Assembly: GCA_037951105.1 (NCBI GenBank)
Contig: JBAMJV010003281.1
Location: 45,390 to 109,389, forward strand
Source: Echinarachnius parma
Taxonomy: Eukaryota > Echinodermata > Echinoidea > Clypeasteroida > Echinarachniidae
Reading direction: 5' to 3'
DNA length: 64,000 bases
Shown here: piece after piece, positions 58,783-64,000 of the stretch
Position numbering within the stretch: position 1 is the stretch's first letter
Layout: the number at the start of each line of letters is the position of its first letter
Notes under the pieces: model-generated
Told to the model about the DNA's origin: nothing
The model's input: only the letters and a program-made list of their open reading frames with translations
Database searches by the model: none
Program-made: the position numbers and the translations under genes

Positions 58783-59155
58783 TAGAATAGTTTAAGCGCA
58801 CTGTGCGAATGTACATTACTCCCCATGCGCAAGGCGTTCACAAGATGGATCCTTGCGTCTGATTTACGAATCTGAACTTCCTTAAAAGGAATTAAGAAGA
58901 CTTTACGCGTAATACATATAAAATGTATATAGGGCCTATATCCGTTATCGGCTAAAACATTATACAAGTGAAACATTATTTCAGAATACGTGAACTTTCC
59001 AACCCGTGTTAAGAGTGAGGCGCCGTCTACACTGTTTTATACAGACTGTCCCAGAAAAAACGAAACCGAGTTTCATGGCAGAAATTTTATGTTATAATGA
59101 ATAATTTCCTTGATGATATATATATGTCTGAAAAGCTCTGTGTCTCTTCTTTCAT

Positions 59156-59826
59156 TTGATGTGCAACTTATGGCACATACTTCAAGCATGACTGAATTAG
59201 AACAATGGAAAGTGGTGTTACCAATATTCAATTTGCACGCATAAATTTGAAGTTTGGGTGAGTTTTAAGAGTTGTAAACGTACTTATTTAAAAAAAGGAC
59301 AAACACCACATAAAAGTTCATATTTTTATCTTTTACATGACACCTCATGCTAAAATAAATGATTTATGCCAGAGAACGAGTACAATGAAAACATGCCTGA
59401 TTTCTGCCCGAATGAGTGAAAGTTGAGTAAGAAGTCGCTCAGCTTTCCTGACCAGCAGCTGACAATGGACTTTGATGCATGAGTGAATTTACACAAACAT
59501 GGGGATCAGGAAACAGGCTAGATCAGGAAAGTTACTCATTTGGGCTGGAATCAAGCATGTTTTCATTGTATTCGTTCTCTGGCATATATAATTAATTTTT
59601 TAATCATGAGGTGTCATATGAAAGATAAAATTATGAATTTTCATGCGGTGTGTGACCTTTTTCAAAATAAGTACGTTTACTACTCTTAAAACTCTCCCCA
59701 AAACCACACCCAAACTTGCAATTTCTGCGCGCAAATTGAATTTTGGTAACACCACTTTCTATCGTTCTAATTCAGTCATGCGTGAATTATGTGCCATAAG
59801 TTGTATATCAAATATCAAATTCGTCC
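59156..59826. mobile_element. Foldback with about 280-bp arms
   Basis: TTATGGCACATA, TGACTGAATTAGAAC, GGTGTTACCAA, CACCTCATG and GTACAATGAAAACATGC in the left arm recur inverted in the right (GCATGTTTTCATTGTA, GAGGTGTCATATGAAAG, GTTCTAATTCAGTCATG). The arms have diverged. Its centre includes CAGCTGACAATGG. Confidence 0.8.
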
Positions 59827-60059
59827 TCCTACGAACAACGATAGTCTCGATTTCAACATTTATTACGACAATACCTTGAAATTTGTATGCATTCCACTTT
59901 GAATTTGATGAGTTTTATTTGGGTGTATAACTGCTCTCTATACTGCTACACCATGTGTATAATACCTGCATGTTTATATTACAGTATATCGCCCTCTGCG
60001 ACAGTATGTGGTCAATGAAAATACGTTATTACATTTAATATTTTTGTGTGGGGTTAGCT

Positions 60060-60590
60060 TTAAAGGGGTAGTTCAGTTTTGGTATAGAGGGCGCTGCACA
60101 AAATATTTTTTTGTGAGGTAATAAAAAACTGAGTGTAAAATTTAAAAGAGCATACAATTTTAATGGTAGAATAAACTTTATTTGATCAAAACGGCTGAAA
60201 TATCAATAAATATATCCGATTCTAATAAATCTTGGGCCCAGATTTATTCAATGATTTAATTTTTTTTTTTTTAAAATGCCTACACTTTTTCAAAATTTTT
60301 CAAAAGAGGTTTTTAAATAGTTGTTGATGATCTCTCTATCTAATCATTATTTCAACAAACCATCACATGCATAATTTTGTATGAAAAATGGTTGAAACCA
60401 ATGCTTTTTTAGAGAGCGCCCTCTTGTGTTTGAATGGCTCTTTTTGAATGATAACAGGCATTTCAATTTAGTTGTTTGTAATTTTCCATACCTTTCGAGC
60501 ATGGTGGATTTATAACTATTAGTTGTATTGTCATTGTGCAGGTTTTGGTTACTAAAGCTCAGCCTTACCAAAACTGTACTACCCCTTTAA
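60060..60590 (+). mobile_element. TTAA-bounded transposon, family F1
   Basis: TTAA at 60060-60063 and 60587-60590; termini AGGGGTAGTTCAGTTTTGG and rc AGGGGTAGTACAGTTTTGG. Fourth full F1 copy in the window. Confidence 0.88.
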
Positions 60591-60896
60591 TCAATAAATT
60601 TATGATATTAATAATTCCAGCACGACCGTTGTGTTTTAACTCCTAACATGCCAAGCTATCACGATGCAACTTATGCTTAGATGCCACTGCTGAGCATGCA
60701 CTCACAATAGAGTACTTGACCATCCCCATTGCATTGTGTGCGGTGGCATTGTATACATTGGTGGCACTATTGTATGTGCACCCCCTAATCTGCAGGCGTG
60801 GTGTATTTGCCTTTCAATACATTCCTTTAAAATCCCCCCAAATCACTGTAGCTTTGGCCTCCAGTGACACTGGGCGTGTACTGCACTGGCAGGTTT
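60591..60896. other. Intergenic, no gene seen
   Basis: A 63-codon frame at 60716-60907 has a hydrophobic start but no family signature or paralog in the window; it is not called. Confidence 0.35.
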
Positions 60897-61273
60897 TGGG
60901 GATCTAGTAACTTTGTTGGCAAGTACAAAAAGTGATTAGTGATTAATCAAATGTGTATTGGAGTGATTTGATATGTCTGCAAAGTAATGTGTGACAATTG
61001 CACGTTAATTTGATGTTTTTTGGTGAGCAAAATTGTAAAATGATATTCATTATTCATTGTAATTACTTTGTACACGGCATGAAATTATCCCGTACACAAT
61101 TTTATATCTGAACACTTCAATCGTTAATATATCTTGAACGAAATGGAAATTTGAAAAAACGAAACCTGTCCCGTACTTTTATTGTTAGTATGAATATGAT
61201 AAGGTATGAGAGAACCACTAGAGTTCCAAGTAAGTTTTGATGATTAGGACAATGTTACTAAGTTCCTTTAGTT
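60897..61273 (+). repeat. Dispersed repeat F6
   Basis: GGATCTAGTAACTTTG start and GGACAATGTTACTAAGTTCC end; the middle shares AACACTTCAATCGT with 2590 and GAAACCTGTCCC with 8625. Its end runs into module S copy 2. Confidence 0.7.
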
Positions 61274-61555
61274 GTATTATGTTTTACATTACTTCCGTTC
61301 TTTGTACAGCAATACAATTTGTAAATATATATATATCTATTCAATCTATTTTTTTGTGAACAAAATTGTTTTCGGACTCTTATCGACAAAGGCTTCGATA
61401 AAAATACTAATTTGATCGATATCAAGACTGTTTATGTGCTTATCTATGAACTGCATCACTTGTACAATAATGGATGCTTTTTCATCTGTTACAATCAGCT
61501 CTTTGCTAAACATGTTGGCGTTATAAATTATCTTGATGTTCCACTCGTTTGATAT

Positions 61556-62300
61556 TCAGTACATCACATGTTGATACATCAGTTTACTTACCGTCATGAC
61601 TGTATATATTCAGTACATCACATGTTGATACATCAGTTTGCTTACCGTCATCAGTACATCACATGTCGATACATCAGTTTGCTTACCGTCATGTATATAT
61701 TCAGTACATCACATGTTGATACTTCAGTATGTTTACCGTCATGTATATATTCAGTACATCACATGTTGATACATCAGTTTGCTTACCGTCATGTATATAT
61801 TCAGTACATCACATGTTGATACATCAGTTTGCTTACCGTCATGTATATATTCAGTACATCACATGTTGATACATCAGTTTGCTTACCGTCATGTATATAT
61901 TCAGTACATCACATGTTAATACATCAGTTTGCTTACCGTCATGTATATATATATTCAGTACATCACATGTTGATACATCAGTTTGCTTACCGTCATGTAT
62001 ATATTCAGTACATCACATGTTGATACATCAGTTTGCTTACCGTCATGTATATATTCAGTACATCACATGTTGATACATCAGTTTGCTTACCGTCATGTAT
62101 ATATTCAGTACATCACATGTCGATGCATCAGTTTGTTTACCGTCATGTAATCAGTACATCACATGTTGATGCATCAGTTTGCTTACCGTCATGTATATAT
62201 TCAGTACATCACATGTTGATGCATCAGTTTGCTTACCGTCATGTATATATTCAGTACATCACATGTTGATACTTCAGTTTGCTTACCATCATGTATACAT
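61556..62300. repeat. 50-bp minisatellite, about 15 copies
   Basis: TCACATGTTGATACATCAG recurs at mostly 50-bp spacing, each unit with TTGCTTACCGTCATGTATAT. Two units are about 40 bp and two have extra bases. A lone diverged unit is at 62878-62920. Frames open through it are artefacts. Confidence 0.97.
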
Positions 62301-62367
62301 TTATAATGTTACAAACTGTTATTGCCACATATCTACACCACTTTGAAAATGAGTTTCATATCTGTTC

Positions 62368-62795
62368 TTAAAGGGGACCACCAGGCAAAGAACAACACAT
62401 TATTATATGTTTTGGTACCGTTTTGTGATATCAAATATATACCCAACATTTTGCAAAGGGTTGTGTAATTCATAAACAAAGCAATTAATTTCCACCACTT
62501 ACGGAACCACTACTATTTCCTGGTTCCTTACGGGCCAAACATTTGCGAGTGCGCCAATGCTATTCACCCGTACGTTTGTAGACAATAGAATCCCGGGCGA
62601 TTCGTTCGCTCTGCACACATTAGTCTTAGTCTCAATTCAGACCGCATGAACGCATGCTCTAAAATCGTGATGCGTTTTCCAAATATATTTTTATCTGGAA
62701 ACATATTTTTGTGAACTTGTTGATGGAATGGAATACTAAAGATGTTACCTTTCTTTAATAAGAATATCATTTGTGGGTGGTGGTACCCTGTAAAA
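62368..62795 (-). mobile_element. TTAA-type transposon, family F2
   Basis: TTAA at 62368-62371 then AGGGGACCACCAGGCAAAG; the right end is GGGTGGTGGTACCC followed by TGTAAAA instead of TTAA, and a second F2 fragment (62796-62870) follows. It is the inverted relative of 5171-5603. Confidence 0.8.
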
Positions 62796-63357
62796 GGGAA
62801 CCACCACTCAAAAATATAATTTTTTAGAAATGAAATGTAATTGTTTTAGTAGTCCATTCCATCAACAAGACTAGTTCAGAACATCACATGATGGTACATC
62901 AGATCGTTTACGGCAATGTATATGAGTGTGTTACAAACTATTGTTGCCAAACATCTACACCACTTTGAACTTGTAACGAGTTTCCCATTTGTTCTTTACC
63001 TCTTGATCCCACATTGCCTCTATTTGTGGATGATGTGATTGTTATTGTAGGGTTAATCGGCCTTTAATACAACAATGTATTGAGGATAACAGATACTTAC
63101 ATCGAATACAAATCTATGATAAGTTGGAAGCTATATTATACATACCATTTCATTGTTGTATAGATTACTAATTATCATACCGCTTTGTTCGTATCATACT
63201 GTATATTTGTCAAGTCTTTTGTTACAGCAACTATGTCGTGATAATAAATATGTTGAATTATATTTTGTTGGCATGTTACATGGTTCTTCAGCTTTAACTT
63301 GATACATATTTGTTCATAAACAGGTGCGGCGATATGTTCGGAAACCACAATGCATTG

Positions 63358-63359
<2 letters not shown>

Positions 63360-63392
<33 letters not shown>
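63360..63392 (+). repeat. Poly-G tract
   Basis: About 32 consecutive G, the longest of roughly a dozen G or C homopolymers of 12 or more in the window. A second (63690-63709) lies nearby. Lengths may be unreliable. Confidence 0.9.
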
Positions 63393-63837
63393 CGAGCATT
63401 GTTCGTACCTAACCTCTCGATCCCATACTGCTTATCCAAGATGAATAACAGTTTTGGGAAAGTTACAGAAAACATTTATAATTGATCAATATGTTTTAAT
63501 AAGTACCTAAAAATGGCTTGTGTGGTAAAATCCGAACATAACGATGCGTTAAATGCAGAAATATCGGAAGAAATCCAATACCCGCCCGTGAAATGTATGA
63601 CTAGTTTTAAGGCCGAGACCGAGACCACTTGGTTTTCGGGGGCCGAGACCATCGGTTATGATGGTCAAGACCGCTTACATTTTTGTAAAGGGGGGGGGGG
63701 GGGGGGGGGGTGAACGGTGAACCGTTACTGTATTACAATGAATGCATGTTTTTGTTTACGAGATGATTACGAGTACTGTTGTGATGAGCCTGCATGGTAG
63801 AGGGGCTCTGTTTCTTTGTGTTAACATATTATCATTA

Positions 63838-64000
63838 CCGTACATTGATGGTGTCTCCCAACAACTCAGGCGCCGCCTAGAGAGCCATGGGATCCGAACG
63901 GTTTTCAGATCAGATACCACCCTACATCAACAACTAACACGCTCCAATAATCCAATTCCTCAACACAGACGAGGTGGCATTGTGTACAACATCCCTTGCA
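63838..64000 (+). mobile_element. Penelope-like element fragment (plus strand, runs off the window)
   Basis: The frame SQQLRRRLESHGIRTVFRSD followed by NNPIPQHRRGG and IVYNIPC matches the part just before the GIY-YIG domain of the element at 46536-50323. The N-terminal RT part is absent; the nuclease continues beyond 64000. Confidence 0.85.

Larger units (their letters stand above)
61188..63840 (+). repeat. Module S, copy 2
   Basis: Counterpart of 34602-38330: about 300 bp of high identity (61188-61556), then a minisatellite, an F2 element, and more diverged blocks at 62995-63330 and 63735-63835. It ends where another Penelope copy begins. Confidence 0.8.

Noticed and set aside
58390..58785. 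131-codon plus-strand frame
   Set aside because: Falls wholly inside the foldback; its mirror frame on the other strand shows it is a by-product of the inverted arms.
61568..62269. Repeated frames with HQFAYRH
   Set aside because: Translation of the 50-bp minisatellite.
61556..62300. CRISPR-like array
   Set aside because: Repeats are contiguous with no unique spacers, and the DNA is eukaryotic.

Overview
The window is animal nuclear DNA. Genes have introns, intergenic space is AT-rich and full of transposons, and there are CR1/L2-like, RTE-like and jockey-like LINEs, a Penelope-like element with a GIY-YIG nuclease, a PIF/Harbinger transposase relic, and many short elements bounded by TTAA. 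This mix, plus a Death-domain gene family, fits a marine invertebrate deuterostome (hemichordate, echinoderm or amphioxus). That placement is inference; no species marker was seen.

Three host-gene loci can be supported. At the left edge (minus strand) is the first coding exon of a secreted, Thr/Ser-rich mucin-like protein, ending at a consensus splice donor at 77/76. On the plus strand are two tandem paralogs of a two-exon gene joining an N-terminal Death domain to a long coiled coil and a C-terminal beta-propeller-like region: gene 1 (29266-32611, 581 aa) and gene 2 (41915-57957, 596 aa). Splice phases agree exactly in both and both frames are open. No RING, B-box, signal peptide or membrane segment is visible, so a cytosolic innate-immune or cell-death adaptor/receptor role is the simplest inference.

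Layout: 1-2 kb mucin exon; 2.8-3.6 kb 70-bp satellite; 3.6-10.5 kb intergenic mosaic of TTAA elements, MITEs and a tRNA-like foldback; 10.6-14.3 kb two direct 950-bp repeats enclosing a Harbinger relic; 14.4-24.3 kb repeated modules P and Q, an octamer-bearing tandem array and a foldback insertion; 24.8-28.1 kb an RTE-like LINE with an L2/CR1-like LINE inside it; 28.2-33.1 kb gene 1; 33.4-39.8 kb a 187-bp tandem repeat, module S with Penelope terminal repeats, then Q and P; 39.9-40.9 kb a jockey-like LINE fragment; 40.9-58.5 kb gene 2, whose intron holds about 13.8 kb of elements nested inside one another; 58.8-64 kb foldbacks, TTAA elements, a second S module with a 50-bp minisatellite, and the start of another Penelope copy.

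The order P - gene 1 - S - Q - P - gene 2 - S shows the locus grew by tandem duplication of a unit of tens of kilobases. Paralogous copies act as internal empty-site controls, so several insertions and their target duplications can be read directly from the window.
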